A stretch of 64,000 nucleotides of DNA, taken from assembly GCA_944347775.1 (NCBI GenBank), contig CALVMT010000072.1, positions 1 through 64,000 on the forward strand, given 5' to 3'. Of the stretch, positions 44,844-54,248 are shown in pieces (position 1 is the first letter of the stretch; the number at the start of each line of letters is the position of its first letter). The notes below the pieces were generated by a model. It saw nothing but the letters and a program-made list of their open reading frames with translations. It ran no database searches and was not told the origin of the DNA. The translations under genes and the position numbers were made by a program. Source of the stretch: an uncultured Clostridia bacterium (lineage in GTDB: Bacteria; Bacillota; Clostridia; Christensenellales; Christensenellaceae).

Positions 44844-45581
44844 TTAACCCTCCTTTTTTAAAGCGGCAAGAGCATAGCGAATAAATTTTTCCAATATCAT
44901 ACTTAAAAAAATAACCATGGCTGTCCATGCGAAAAGGTCTGCCGTTTCAAGGTAAATTTTGGCGTCGTACAGAGCTTTTCCCATAGAAAATTTAGGATGA
45001 CATAATACTTCTGCGGCGACACCGGATTTCCAGGCCAATCCCAGAGAAGCAATTGCAGCAGAAGAAAAAAAAGGTCGAAGAGAAGGAAGATAAATTGCTG
45101 TTACACGTTGTTTGAAAGGTAGACGGTATATAAAAGCAAATTCGATTAATTGGCTATCTACCGATTCAATTCCTTCATAAATATTTTGCCAAAAAATTCC
45201 GATTACCATGAGTAAGCTAATAAAAACGGGAACAAAGTCTGTAGCAATCCATAATAAAATAAGGATAATAAAGGAACTGACTGGAGTAGAGCGGATAATG
45301 AGGAGTAAAGGATGCAGTAAATGGCGAATAAAAGGGAAACGCCAGGTAATTGCGCCCAAAAAACAACCCAATACCATGCCGAGAACATAGCCGGTAATAA
45401 CACGTAGTAAGGTGGCAGCAATGGAAAGCCAAAAAGAAACACGTTTTGCTAAAATATAAAGATGCTGCAAAACGGTGTATGGGGAGGGAATAAGTAATTC
45501 CTGATCCATAAGCATACTGAAAAGTTGCCAAAGGCCTACCCAAAAAATGAGGATAAATATGGTTTGATATAGTTTACGCAT
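44844..45581 (-). CDS. ABC transporter permease (SsuC/TauC-like)
   Basis: 245 residues, six membrane helices. The EAA coupling loop is visible as EFAFIYRLPFKQRVTAIYLP. The opening FILIFWVGLWQLFSMLMDQE and IPSPYTVLQHL are typical of nitrate/sulfonate/pyrimidine importers. Separated from the binding-protein gene by a strong hairpin (45601-45626), so it is probably made in lower amounts than that protein. Confidence 0.88.
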   Translation of the reverse strand: MRKLYQTIFILIFWVGLWQLFSMLMDQELLIPSPYTVLQHLYILAKRVSFWLSIAATLLRVITGYVLGMVLGCFLGAITWRFPFIRHLLHPLLLIIRSTPVSSFIILILLWIATDFVPVFISLLMVIGIFWQNIYEGIESVDSQLIEFAFIYRLPFKQRVTAIYLPSLRPFFSSAAIASLGLAWKSGVAAEVLCHPKFSMGKALYDAKIYLETADLFAWTAMVIFLSMILEKFIRYALAALKKEG

Positions 45582-45600
45582 AATTTTCTCCTAATGGTAA

Positions 45601-45626
45601 AAAAACGGCGCATTTGCGCCGTTTTT
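45601..45626 (-). terminator. Attenuating hairpin between binding-protein and permease genes
   Basis: AAAAACGGCGC-ATTT-GCGCCGTTTTT, an ideal intrinsic terminator inside the operon, just 11 nt after the binding-protein stop. Partial read-through would set the ratio of binding protein to membrane components. Confidence 0.8.
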
Positions 45627-45636
45627 CCTGCATTTG

Positions 45637-46671
45637 TTAAGAAATGTAATAAAAATCTTCATCAGGTAAAGCTCCGCCGACAGAGGAAGGATTCGCTTCA
45701 AAAAGAATTTCCAAAAAGGGATTTAATGAATCCCGCATAGTTGTCCCACTAATAAAGGCAATCCCGCAGGAAGGAAGGGCAGTAGCGGCAAGGGCTTCAT
45801 CGGTCATAATTCCGTATTCTACGACCAATTTGGCAGTATCTTCTACATTGGTTGAAACATAGGCAACAGAAGTTAAATATTCTTTTAAAAAGGCATCAAT
45901 TGCTTCAGGGTGTTCTTCAATAAACTCGCGGCGAGCAACAACGCATCCCATGACAATGCTGCTGGTATTTCCGGTAATGCTACAAGCCTGTTCCCAAGCA
46001 TCTGCGATATTAATTGCAATAGATAAATTTTCCAATTTACTTTGAGCAGCACTAACGAAAGGTTGCGGCAACATGGCAATCGTTTCTTCGCCGGCGGCCA
46101 ATTTAGAAACGACTTCACTGTGCTCTGTATAGAAATTTATCTTTACTTTTCCTTCCAAATCATTGGCAGCTAGAATGTAGTTGAGAACGTATTCGGGTGT
46201 GGATCCCTGGCCTGAGACGGCAATGGATTTTCCTTCAAGATCGCTAAGAGAAGAAATTTCTTCGCCTGTCTGAACAATATATAAGTTATTTAACGTATTA
46301 ATGGCGAGAACCTGTATTGCTCCTTTTGTCTTGGCGTATAATGTTGCTGCAAGATTTGCGGGAATGGCAGCGATATCTGTTTCACCCGAAGAAATTTTTC
46401 CTACAACATCATTTGGATTAGATGTTAATGTAAAAGAATAATTATTTGAGGCGTTACCAGTTTCATTATCTTTCATCAGTTTGACCATTCCCATACCTGT
46501 AGGTCCGGAAATGGCAATAATATTGACATCCGTTTTTTCAGCAGGTGTAATAATGCTGGATTGGGGATTAGAAACGATTTCTGCAGGTTCGGGTTCCTTT
46601 GCACAGCCAAAAAAGAACAGGCTAAGAAACGCAAGAACCAATGCCATTGCAATTTTATTTGCGTGTCTCAT
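45637..46671 (-). CDS. ABC transporter substrate-binding lipoprotein (NMT1/SsuA-like)
   Basis: 344 residues from ATG 46671, with GGAG 12 nt upstream. Lipoprotein signal ending FLSLFFFGC. The body has the type II periplasmic-binding fold of the nitrate/sulfonate/thiamine-pyrimidine group: SGPTGMGMVKLM, ISSGETDIAAIPANLA, LEGKSIAVSGQGSTPEYVL and AGEETIAMLPQPFV. Ligand cannot be told from sequence; anions, taurine-like compounds or a thiamine precursor are possible. Encoded after a Crp-type regulator. Confidence 0.87.
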   Translation of the reverse strand: MRHANKIAMALVLAFLSLFFFGCAKEPEPAEIVSNPQSSIITPAEKTDVNIIAISGPTGMGMVKLMKDNETGNASNNYSFTLTSNPNDVVGKISSGETDIAAIPANLAATLYAKTKGAIQVLAINTLNNLYIVQTGEEISSLSDLEGKSIAVSGQGSTPEYVLNYILAANDLEGKVKINFYTEHSEVVSKLAAGEETIAMLPQPFVSAAQSKLENLSIAINIADAWEQACSITGNTSSIVMGCVVARREFIEEHPEAIDAFLKEYLTSVAYVSTNVEDTAKLVVEYGIMTDEALAATALPSCGIAFISGTTMRDSLNPFLEILFEANPSSVGGALPDEDFYYIS

Positions 46672-46718
46672 GAAAATAATACTCTCCTCTTTCATAGATA
46701 ATAATATTTTTATGCATA

Positions 46719-47366
46719 CTATTCTGTAGGCATAGAAGATAAAATTAATTGCTTGCCACGACGGATAATAGCCCCGTACTCCTCTAATTGTCCAATGGCA
46801 CGATATAAAGAAGCACGGCTGATATTAAGTAAAGATGCAAATCCCGTCATGCTTGGAATATCGTAACATCCGGATTCATCGGCATGCTCCTGTAGATAGG
46901 CAAAAAGACGGTCGGCTGCATTTGTATTGGCAAGGTGTTCTAGCTTTCCTGTTAAAAAGGCTACACGTGTACTTAAATAATAAATAAAATTTGTGCGAAA
47001 ACACGGGTAGGTATCAAGTAAAAAATCAACTTCCCGGCGGGAAAAACATAATAGCCGCAATGGTGTTAGTGCATAAATTTCACTAAGACGTATATTTTTT
47101 AGATATATTGAAGCCAAGCCAAATGCGCGAGGTGGAAATATATAATCCAACACGGAATTATGCTTCCCAAGCTGACGGATACACGCACGGCCATAAAGCA
47201 AAATACCAAGTATATTGCCGGTATCCAGGCGCATGTTTTTTTCATATACGGAAATTGTGCCGTAAGATTTTAAAAGTTGTAAAATATCCTGTTCAGAAAA
47301 ACTGGTAAACAATGGATTTTGTTTTAAAATATTCAGTTCTCCTTCGCTAAGTTGCACAAGTCCCAT
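46719..47366 (-). CDS. Crp/Fnr-family transcriptional regulator
   Basis: 215 residues. N-terminal cyclic-nucleotide-type beta-roll (residues ~15-110), dimer helix, C-terminal winged helix (TGFASLLNISRASLYRAIGQLEEYGAI). No Cys cluster for an Fe-S centre at the N-terminus, so it is not a classical Fnr; the effector may be a small ligand of the neighbouring transporter. ATG 47366 follows AAAGGA. It heads the cluster of binding protein, permease and ATPase and has an inverted repeat upstream. Confidence 0.85.
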   Translation of the reverse strand: MGLVQLSEGELNILKQNPLFTSFSEQDILQLLKSYGTISVYEKNMRLDTGNILGILLYGRACIRQLGKHNSVLDYIFPPRAFGLASIYLKNIRLSEIYALTPLRLLCFSRREVDFLLDTYPCFRTNFIYYLSTRVAFLTGKLEHLANTNAADRLFAYLQEHADESGCYDIPSMTGFASLLNISRASLYRAIGQLEEYGAIIRRGKQLILSSMPTE

Positions 47367-47392
47367 AAAGAAATCCTTTCAAAAATGTCTCA

Positions 47393-47421
47393 TTTGATAC
47401 ATTTTATTGTATTGTATCGAA
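47393..47421. promoter_or_regulatory. Candidate operator of the Crp-type regulator
   Basis: TTTGATACA and TGTATCGAA are inverted half-sites (8 of 9 pair) with 11 bp between, 27 bp upstream of the regulator start. Likely autoregulation. Confidence 0.4.
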
Positions 47422-47539
47422 TGAATAAAAAAAAGTCAAGAAAAAGGAAGTGGGCAATAGTGGTTGCGGCGGTAAGGTAAAGAAGGTATACTGAAGTTGA
47501 AAATATTGTAAAATTTTATGGATATAACGAGGTATACAG

Positions 47540-49186
47540 GTGAAGACAAGCAGGATATTTCGAATTTTCATGATGGCATTGGATTTTTTCATGATGGCAT
47601 TATTGCGTCCGTTTCGTCAATTTACAAAATTACGGCGCTTTCGTCCAAACGGCAAAGCGCAAAATGATCTTTTTCCCCACGCTGTAGAGCAGACAGAACC
47701 TCAAAAGCATGGAATTTGTGCTCAGTTAGAAATTGACGGGCGTCAGGTGGAAAACTATCAAAGGAAGCAACCGATTTGTGTAGAAGATGAAACAATTTAT
47801 GCAAAGTATGATGGAATTGTTACTTTTCGCGGAGATCACAGGAGAAGCGGTGCATCAATAGGTAGAGCCGAACTTACGCAGAAAAAATTAAAAATAAAGT
47901 GGAGCGTCAACACGGGAAAGCTGGCCAAAGGTTATGGTAAGGGATTTTGGACAGGAAGTGGATGGACAGGCCAACCGTTAATTGTTCATTGGACGGAAGA
48001 ACAAAAGATGCGGATGAATTTATATGAGGAGAAAAAAGAAAAAAAGGATTTATGGGAAGTTATTTATGCAACAATGGATGGGAATGTCTATTTTTTAGAT
48101 TTAGATGACGGAAGCGCAACAAGAGATGTGCTAAAAGTAGGACTCCCGTTTAAAGGCGCCGGTGCATTGCATCCTTCGCTGCCAATTCTGCATTTAGGGC
48201 CTGGAGATTCGGGTGCAGGAGAAGGAGAATATGCAAGAGCATATTTATATCGTTTGGAAGATTGTGAAAAGCTTTTGGAATACGGAGGTCAAGATCCGTT
48301 TTCTATTCGCCAATTTTGCGGATTTGACAGTTCCCCTTTATTTTTTAATGACTATATATTTGAACCTTCAGAAAACGGAATTATTTATTCATTTAAACTG
48401 AACACATATATTGGGGAATCAGGAAAATTGGAAATTGCACCGGATGAATTTGTAAAACTTCGTTATACAACAGCGCGCTCAAGCGAACAAAGTTACTGGC
48501 TTGGAATGGAAGACAGTCCGGTGATGTGGAAAAATTATTTATATATTGCAGATAATGGTGGGACAATGCTTTGTGTGGATGTGAACACTATGAATATTGT
48601 TTGGACACAGGATGTTGCGGATGATACCAATGGTTCTGCAGTGCTTTCCATAGAAAATGAGCATCCTTATCTCTATATTGGAACATCGTTGCATTGGACG
48701 CCCAGTAAACGATTGAGACTCGGAGATTGCCCAATTTTTAAACTGGATGCCATCACGGGAGAGTATGTTTGGATTCGTTCTTATTTTTGCAGCACAATTG
48801 CCGGGATATCGGGAGGCATACAGGCGACAGCGGTATTGGGAAAAGAAGAAATAGAAGATATTGTTGTTTTCCCAGTAGCAAGAACGCCAAGTGTAAGAAA
48901 TGGACTCCTTGTTGCTTTGGATAAAAAAACCGGCAGAGAAGTTTGGCGTTATCGGATGAAAGCATACACATGGAGTTCCCCCGTTGCAGTCTACGATGAA
49001 AGTGGAAAGGCCTATATATTGCAAGGAGATTCGGTAGGTACACTGCACTTACTTGACGGCCGGACAGGTAAATTACTGCATAAAATAGAGTTGGGTGCGA
49101 ATATCGAAGCCAGCCCAGCGGTTGTTGATCATACTTTGGTTGTGGGGACACGTGGCATGAAAATATTTGGAATTCAACTAGAATAA
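47540..49186 (+). CDS. PQQ-like beta-propeller protein
   Basis: 548 residues from GTG 47540 (GAGG 7 nt upstream). A short hydrophobic N-terminus (FRIFMMALDFFMMALLRPF) may anchor it to the membrane. The remainder has repeated propeller blades: KIKWSVNTGKLAKG, VYFLDLDDGSATRDV, VDVNTMNIVWTQDV, KLDAITGEYVWIRS, VALDKKTGREVWRY and LLDGRTGKLLHKIE. These repeats also occur in proteins that do not use PQQ, such as BamB-like scaffolds. Enzyme activity is not evident. Divergent from the Crp regulator gene. Confidence 0.82.
   Translation: MKTSRIFRIFMMALDFFMMALLRPFRQFTKLRRFRPNGKAQNDLFPHAVEQTEPQKHGICAQLEIDGRQVENYQRKQPICVEDETIYAKYDGIVTFRGDHRRSGASIGRAELTQKKLKIKWSVNTGKLAKGYGKGFWTGSGWTGQPLIVHWTEEQKMRMNLYEEKKEKKDLWEVIYATMDGNVYFLDLDDGSATRDVLKVGLPFKGAGALHPSLPILHLGPGDSGAGEGEYARAYLYRLEDCEKLLEYGGQDPFSIRQFCGFDSSPLFFNDYIFEPSENGIIYSFKLNTYIGESGKLEIAPDEFVKLRYTTARSSEQSYWLGMEDSPVMWKNYLYIADNGGTMLCVDVNTMNIVWTQDVADDTNGSAVLSIENEHPYLYIGTSLHWTPSKRLRLGDCPIFKLDAITGEYVWIRSYFCSTIAGISGGIQATAVLGKEEIEDIVVFPVARTPSVRNGLLVALDKKTGREVWRYRMKAYTWSSPVAVYDESGKAYILQGDSVGTLHLLDGRTGKLLHKIELGANIEASPAVVDHTLVVGTRGMKIFGIQLE
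47566..47602 (+). repeat. Short direct repeat in the PQQ-propeller gene
   Basis: TTTCATGATGGCATT occurs twice, 21 nt apart, encoding the repeated MMAL in FMMALDFFMMALL. It looks like a recent in-frame duplication within the hydrophobic segment. Confidence 0.7.
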
Positions 49187-49187
49187 T

Positions 49188-49221
49188 AAATTATGCGTTT
49201 CTTTATGGAAACGCATAATTT
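49188..49221 (+). terminator. Terminator of the PQQ-propeller gene
   Basis: AAATTATGCGTTTC pairs with GAAACGCATAATTT, followed by TAGTTTAA; immediately after the stop codon. Confidence 0.7.
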
Positions 49222-49386
49222 AGTTTAATCTGATAGAATATGCATTGAAACATAAAATTTTTTTGATCATGTCAGAGCTTAATGGACAAGAAAAATAAGA
49301 GAATACTTTATTTATAATTATTAATAATTTGTTTAATATCATAGGTATTGTAAACAGATTGAACAGAGCGTAAAATAAAGGCAATT

Positions 49387-50763
49387 ATGATAGAAAAAAT
49401 TGTAGAATCAACGATAATAAGACATTCATTAGTAAATCCCGGTCAACGCGTAGCGGTAGCAGTGAGTGGCGGCGTCGATTCGATGGTATTGTTACATTTA
49501 TTTTGGCGCCTCCAAAATCAGTTTGATTTTAAACTTTATGCGTTGCATTATGAACATGGTATTCGCAAGGAACAATCAATTGAAGACATGGAGTTTGTTA
49601 GAATAATTTGCAACACCCTTGATATTCCGTTAGTTATTGAGCAAGGCGATATTGTAAAAATGGCTAAGGAAAAAAAAATGAATCTAGAAGAAGTGGCGCG
49701 TAACTCACGATATGATTTTTTTTCGCGTTGTCGCCGTGAGTATGCAATTGATCGGGTTGCCGTTGCCCATCATAAAGATGATCTTGTGGAAACATTTATG
49801 TTGCATTTGATACGTGGAAGCGGCCCCAAAGGGTTATGTGCGATGCCATATATGCGTAAAGATGGCGTTATTCGTCCGCTGCTTGATGTTTCCAGGCAGG
49901 AAATTGAACAATATGCTCATCAATACAAACTCAGGTTTAGGCAGGATATAACCAACAACGATATGCATTACAGTCGTAATTTTTTGCGCTTGCGATTGAT
50001 GCCAGAGATGCGTACGTTAAATCCCAAGTTAAACGATGCAATTGCACGCGTATCTCACATGATTAGTGAAGAGCAGAATTTACTGGAAGACTATACCATG
50101 CAGGAATATATTCAAATTGCCCATGAAGATGGACAGCATATTGAAATGGACTGCAAAAAGTTGTGTCAATGCTCTCAAGCGATGAGGAGACGTCTTTTGC
50201 GATTGGCTGTTTTTCGGTGCGCAAAAACGTTAAAAAATGTGGATAGCGTAGTTATAGAGCGGTTGGAAAGAATGGTGCAGCGTGGAATTACGGGAAAAAG
50301 ATTTTGCTTATCGGATGTTTTTTTTGCGCAAATAAGCTATGATTTATTGATTCTTGATGCAAAAATGTATACAATAAATAAGATTGGCGAAGTGCGGTTA
50401 CAAAAATGGAAAACATGCTTACCGGATGGCAGTATGTTGATACTTAAAAAATCGCAAATGCCGAAACATTTCCCTAATGCGGAAAGTTTGTGTCAGTATA
50501 TTGATGCAGATAGACTCTCTAGTCGATGCGTGGTACGCACACGGCAACCGGGTGATATTTTTTCTCCTTTGGGGATGCAGGGGCATCAAAATTTAAAAAA
50601 ATGGTTTATTGATCATAAAATTTCCAGGGAGATGCGTGAAGCGCAATTACTGCTTTGTGATGGAAATGAGGTACTTTGGATTATTGGCCGACAGTTAAGT
50701 GAAACCTTGCGTATACAGGCGAATAGTTCCAACATTTGCGAGATAAAATATATCATGCCCTGA
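49387..50763 (+). CDS. tilS: tRNA(Ile)-lysidine synthase
   Basis: 458 residues. N-type ATP-pyrophosphatase P-loop VAVAVSGGVDSMVLLHL near the start, HHKDDLVETFMLHLIRGSG, and the C-terminal TilS domains ending in the RTRQPGDIF...KKWFIDHKIS region. It converts C34 of the AUA-reading tRNA-Ile to lysidine. ATG follows AAAGG. First gene of the conserved tilS-hpt-ftsH order; stop is TGA. Confidence 0.96.
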   Translation: MIEKIVESTIIRHSLVNPGQRVAVAVSGGVDSMVLLHLFWRLQNQFDFKLYALHYEHGIRKEQSIEDMEFVRIICNTLDIPLVIEQGDIVKMAKEKKMNLEEVARNSRYDFFSRCRREYAIDRVAVAHHKDDLVETFMLHLIRGSGPKGLCAMPYMRKDGVIRPLLDVSRQEIEQYAHQYKLRFRQDITNNDMHYSRNFLRLRLMPEMRTLNPKLNDAIARVSHMISEEQNLLEDYTMQEYIQIAHEDGQHIEMDCKKLCQCSQAMRRRLLRLAVFRCAKTLKNVDSVVIERLERMVQRGITGKRFCLSDVFFAQISYDLLILDAKMYTINKIGEVRLQKWKTCLPDGSMLILKKSQMPKHFPNAESLCQYIDADRLSSRCVVRTRQPGDIFSPLGMQGHQNLKKWFIDHKISREMREAQLLLCDGNEVLWIIGRQLSETLRIQANSSNICEIKYIMP

Positions 50764-50778
50764 AGGCGGAGATGATTT

Positions 50779-51336
50779 ATGCAAACGAAGAGTATATTGG
50801 AACGAGATATTGAAGAAATACTTCTAAATGAAAAATGTATTTCAAAAAGAATTAAAGAAATAGCCGTACAAATTGCAAAAGATTATGAAAATAAAGATTT
50901 TATTATGGTGGGAGTTCTTAATGGTGCGGCAATTTTTTATATTAATTTGATTATGGAATTGGATATTCCGTTGGAAATGAATTTTATCCGTGTTTCAAGT
51001 TATGGGAAAGGCGTGAGAAGTTCAGGTAACATACGCATGGTTTATGATTTGGAGGCGGATATTACAAATAAGGATGTTCTCATTGTAGAAGATATTATTG
51101 ATTCAGGCAATACATTATACGCGTTAAAAGAATTGTTCTGTCAACGGGGAGCCAAAACCGTGCGTTGCTGTTGCCTGTTAGATAAAAAAGAGCGTAGAGA
51201 AGTAATGGTGGAAGCAGATTATGTCGGTTTCAATGTACCGGATAAATTTTTAGTTGGTTATGGTTTGGATTATGCAGGCAAATACCGGAATTTAAAGTTC
51301 GTGGGAACATTAAAGCCTGAAATATATAATAAATAA
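50779..51336 (+). CDS. hpt: Hypoxanthine phosphoribosyltransferase
   Basis: 185 residues, type I PRTase. PRPP-binding loop VLIVEDIIDSGNTLYAL, flexible loop around RVSSYGKGVRSSG, and purine-binding VGFNVPDKFLVGYGLDYAG. Salvages hypoxanthine/guanine to IMP/GMP in the cytoplasm. 15 nt after tilS. Confidence 0.95.
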   Translation: MQTKSILERDIEEILLNEKCISKRIKEIAVQIAKDYENKDFIMVGVLNGAAIFYINLIMELDIPLEMNFIRVSSYGKGVRSSGNIRMVYDLEADITNKDVLIVEDIIDSGNTLYALKELFCQRGAKTVRCCCLLDKKERREVMVEADYVGFNVPDKFLVGYGLDYAGKYRNLKFVGTLKPEIYNK

Positions 51337-51360
51337 AGATAATGAGGAGGAGCATGAAGT

Positions 51361-53229
51361 TTGAAAAAATTTGTTCGAGGCCCGTTGATCTATCTGTTGC
51401 TAATTTTGGCGATTTTTCTTGTGGCACAATCGGTTGTCAATACAGATAATCAAAGAGAAGCCGTTTTGGGATATACGGAATTTTTGAAAAAAGTAGAATC
51501 GGGCGAAATTACAGATATTACAATTATAGGTTATGAGGCAGTTGCGTTAAAAAAGGATACAGTTATTGAGAAAGATATGTTTCCTAAAAAGTATGACTAT
51601 TATGTCTATCTGCCTTCCTATTATCAGATTGATGTTGATTTAAAAGCAGCACTCGGTGTAGAGAGCTTGGCGGAGAGCAATATAAATATTGTATATCAAA
51701 AAGTGCAGGATAGCTCGATTTGGCTGGATGTAATTTTACCGTATTTGGTTCCGATTCTGTTGATGGCGGCGTTGTGGTATATGATGTATCGGCAGACACA
51801 GGGCGGAAAGGGAATGAGTTACGGGAAAAGCCGTGCCAAGATGACAATGGGAGAAAATGTTGATAAAACATTTGCGGATGTTGCAGGTGCGGACGAAGAA
51901 AAAGCAGAGCTCGAGGAAATTGTACAGTTTTTAAAAAATCCCAAACAGTTTACAAAATTTGGTGCACGTATTCCGAAAGGAGTATTACTTGTAGGCCCGC
52001 CCGGATGCGGAAAAACTTTATTGGCTAAGGCAGTTGCCGGAGAGGCAAGAATCCCTTTTTTTAGTATTACAGGATCTGATTTTGTAGAAATGTTTGTAGG
52101 TATGGGTGCTGCGCGAGTCAGAGATTTATTTGACAGTGCAAAAAAGAACGCACCTTGCATTATCTTTATCGATGAAATTGATGCAGTAGGGCGTCAAAGA
52201 GGAGCCGGTTTAGGTGGCGGACATGATGAGCGCGAGCAGACGCTTAACCAACTATTGGTCGAGATGGACGGATTTATTGTCAATGAAGGAATTATTGTCT
52301 TGGCGGCAACCAATCGTGTAGATATCTTGGATCCGGCATTGTTGCGTGCGGGAAGATTTGATCGTCAAATTGTAGTCAATGTACCTGATGTGAAAGGCAG
52401 AGAAGATATTTTAAAGGTTCACTCCAAAGGTAAACCGTTGGACTCAGATGTTAATTTGAAAGTAATTGCAAAGCGTACGCCCGGATTTTCCGGCGCTGAT
52501 TTGGAAAATGTGCTGAATGAAGCGGCAATTTTAGCGGCAAGGTTTAAAAAACAGGCGATCGGTATGGCGGAAATTGAAGAAGCAATTACACGAGTTATTG
52601 CTGGCCCGGAAAAGAAAAGTCGTGTAATGACCGAAAAGGATAAAATGGTAACGGCTTATCATGAAGTTGGGCATGCAATTTGCGCTAAAGTATTGCCAAA
52701 CTGTGATGAAGTACATGAAATTTCCATTATTCCGAGAGGTATGGCGGCAGGTTATACAATGACTTTGCCTCATGAAGATGAAAGCCATTATTTTAAATCC
52801 AAAATGATTGATGAAATGACAATGATGCTTGGAGGTAGAGCGGCGGAAGCATTGATTCTCGGTGATATTACGACGGGAGCAAGCAATGATATTGAACGTG
52901 CGACCAATATGGCAAGAGCGATGATTGTAAAATATGGGATGAACGATACAATAGGCCCTGTATTCCATGGCAATAACCAGGAAATCTTTTTGGGTAAGGA
53001 GTTAGTACAGTCTAAAACATGTAGTGAAGAAGTTGCGGCACAAATTGACAGTGAGCTGAAAAAACAACTTGTCTATTGCATGGAAAAAGCAAAGGAGATT
53101 TTGCAGGGGAATATACACAAACTGCATAGAATTGCGAAGGTACTAATGGAGAAAGAAAAAATATCTGGAGAAGAGTTTGAAAAGCTCTTTAATGAAGAAG
53201 AAATTTTGGCATCGCCGGAATTGAGTTAA
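51361..53229 (+). CDS. ftsH: ATP-dependent zinc metalloprotease FtsH
   Basis: 622 residues. Two membrane helices (residues ~8-25 and ~125-145) flank a small outside domain; then AAA+ ATPase with Walker A GPPGCGKT, Walker [16 protein letters not shown] and SRH region [20 protein letters not shown]; then zinc peptidase HEVGH. TTG start at 51361 with GAGGAGG 10 nt upstream; a nearby ATG (51354) is out of frame. Degrades damaged membrane and short-lived proteins. Pore loop [11 protein letters not shown] and HEVGH differ slightly from the usual FVGVGASRVRD and HEAGH. Confidence 0.96.
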   Translation: MKKFVRGPLIYLLLILAIFLVAQSVVNTDNQREAVLGYTEFLKKVESGEITDITIIGYEAVALKKDTVIEKDMFPKKYDYYVYLPSYYQIDVDLKAALGVESLAESNINIVYQKVQDSSIWLDVILPYLVPILLMAALWYMMYRQTQGGKGMSYGKSRAKMTMGENVDKTFADVAGADEEKAELEEIVQFLKNPKQFTKFGARIPKGVLLVGPPGCGKTLLAKAVAGEARIPFFSITGSDFVEMFVGMGAARVRDLFDSAKKNAPCIIFIDEIDAVGRQRGAGLGGGHDEREQTLNQLLVEMDGFIVNEGIIVLAATNRVDILDPALLRAGRFDRQIVVNVPDVKGREDILKVHSKGKPLDSDVNLKVIAKRTPGFSGADLENVLNEAAILAARFKKQAIGMAEIEEAITRVIAGPEKKSRVMTEKDKMVTAYHEVGHAICAKVLPNCDEVHEISIIPRGMAAGYTMTLPHEDESHYFKSKMIDEMTMMLGGRAAEALILGDITTGASNDIERATNMARAMIVKYGMNDTIGPVFHGNNQEIFLGKELVQSKTCSEEVAAQIDSELKKQLVYCMEKAKEILQGNIHKLHRIAKVLMEKEKISGEEFEKLFNEEEILASPELS

Positions 53230-53237
53230 AATATTTT

Positions 53238-53268
53238 AAAACGAGCAGAAAAATTCTGCTCGTTTTTT
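53238..53268 (+). terminator. Terminator of tilS-hpt-ftsH
   Basis: AAAACGAGCAGAA pairs with TTCTGCTCGTTTT (3-nt loop), followed by TTT. Confidence 0.88.
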
Positions 53269-53322
53269 ATAAAATGATTTAGCTATGTTGCAGAATGGTA
53301 AATTATAATAAAGGGGATCATG

Positions 53323-54156
53323 ATGAAAATTGATTTACATATACATTCTACTGCCTCAGATGGGACAGATTCGCCGGAAACGCTTGCTATTCAGTGTGCG
53401 GAAAAAGGAGTTGATTATGCTGCATTGACCGATCATGATACATTGGCGGGTTCTTCAGCATTTTTAAAAACAGCTAAAAGACTAGGTATACAAGCTGTTA
53501 ACGGGATTGAATTTTCAGCGCAGTATACAGGAGAATTACATATTTTGGTTTATCGTGTCAACTTAGAGGATGCTTCTTTTCGCGGTGTTGTCAAAGAGGT
53601 AATGCGGCATCGTAGTAATAGAGTTGTGGCGATGACGCAGAAATTAATTGATCAAGGCTATGATATCAGTCATGAGCAGGTACAAAAATATGCGGCAGGA
53701 GGTGCTCCGGGTAGGCCTCATATTGCGAGGGCATTAGTAGAAAAGGGATATGCAAAGACAATAGATCAGGCATTTTGTAAATATTTAAATGTAGGTTGCC
53801 CTGGCTTTGTCAAAAGAAAAAATTTAACGCCGACGCAGATTTTACAGGCCGCCAATACAGCGGGAGGAGTCGCTGTGTTGGCACATCCCAAACTCACCTA
53901 TGCTCCAAATTTTGACAAATTATTTTGTGAACTGAAATATTTGGGATTGGCAGGGGTTGAGGCCTTTTATCCAGAACACAGCGACGAGGAATGTAAATAT
54001 TTTTGCGAACTGGCACAAAAATATGGATTGTTTGTTACGCAGGGGAGCGACTTTCATGGCCGGATGAGAAGCTCAACTGATTTAGGAAAGGAAAAAAGAG
54101 GAAACGAAAATCCTTTGCTAAAGCAGGGCCTGCATGTAATCTTTGAAAAAAAATAG
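53323..54156 (+). CDS. PHP-domain phosphoesterase (TrpH/YciV-like)
   Basis: 277 residues from the second of two adjacent ATGs (AGGGG 6 nt upstream). Metal-binding PHP motifs in order: DLHIHSTASDG, ALTDHDTLAG, NGIEFSA, VLAHPKL and GSDFHG. Relatives hydrolyse 3',5'-nucleoside bisphosphates or trim RNA 5' ends (RNase AM). Probably cytoplasmic. Precedes the PRPP-synthetase-like gene by 93 nt. Confidence 0.87.
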   Translation: MKIDLHIHSTASDGTDSPETLAIQCAEKGVDYAALTDHDTLAGSSAFLKTAKRLGIQAVNGIEFSAQYTGELHILVYRVNLEDASFRGVVKEVMRHRSNRVVAMTQKLIDQGYDISHEQVQKYAAGGAPGRPHIARALVEKGYAKTIDQAFCKYLNVGCPGFVKRKNLTPTQILQAANTAGGVAVLAHPKLTYAPNFDKLFCELKYLGLAGVEAFYPEHSDEECKYFCELAQKYGLFVTQGSDFHGRMRSSTDLGKEKRGNENPLLKQGLHVIFEKK

Positions 54157-54248
54157 AGTGATATGCTGTTTTTATTGATAGTTTGGTTTTGCTGTGATAT
54201 GATAAATTTATCAAAGTTTTTGATATTAGAACCTATGGGAGACGTAAC

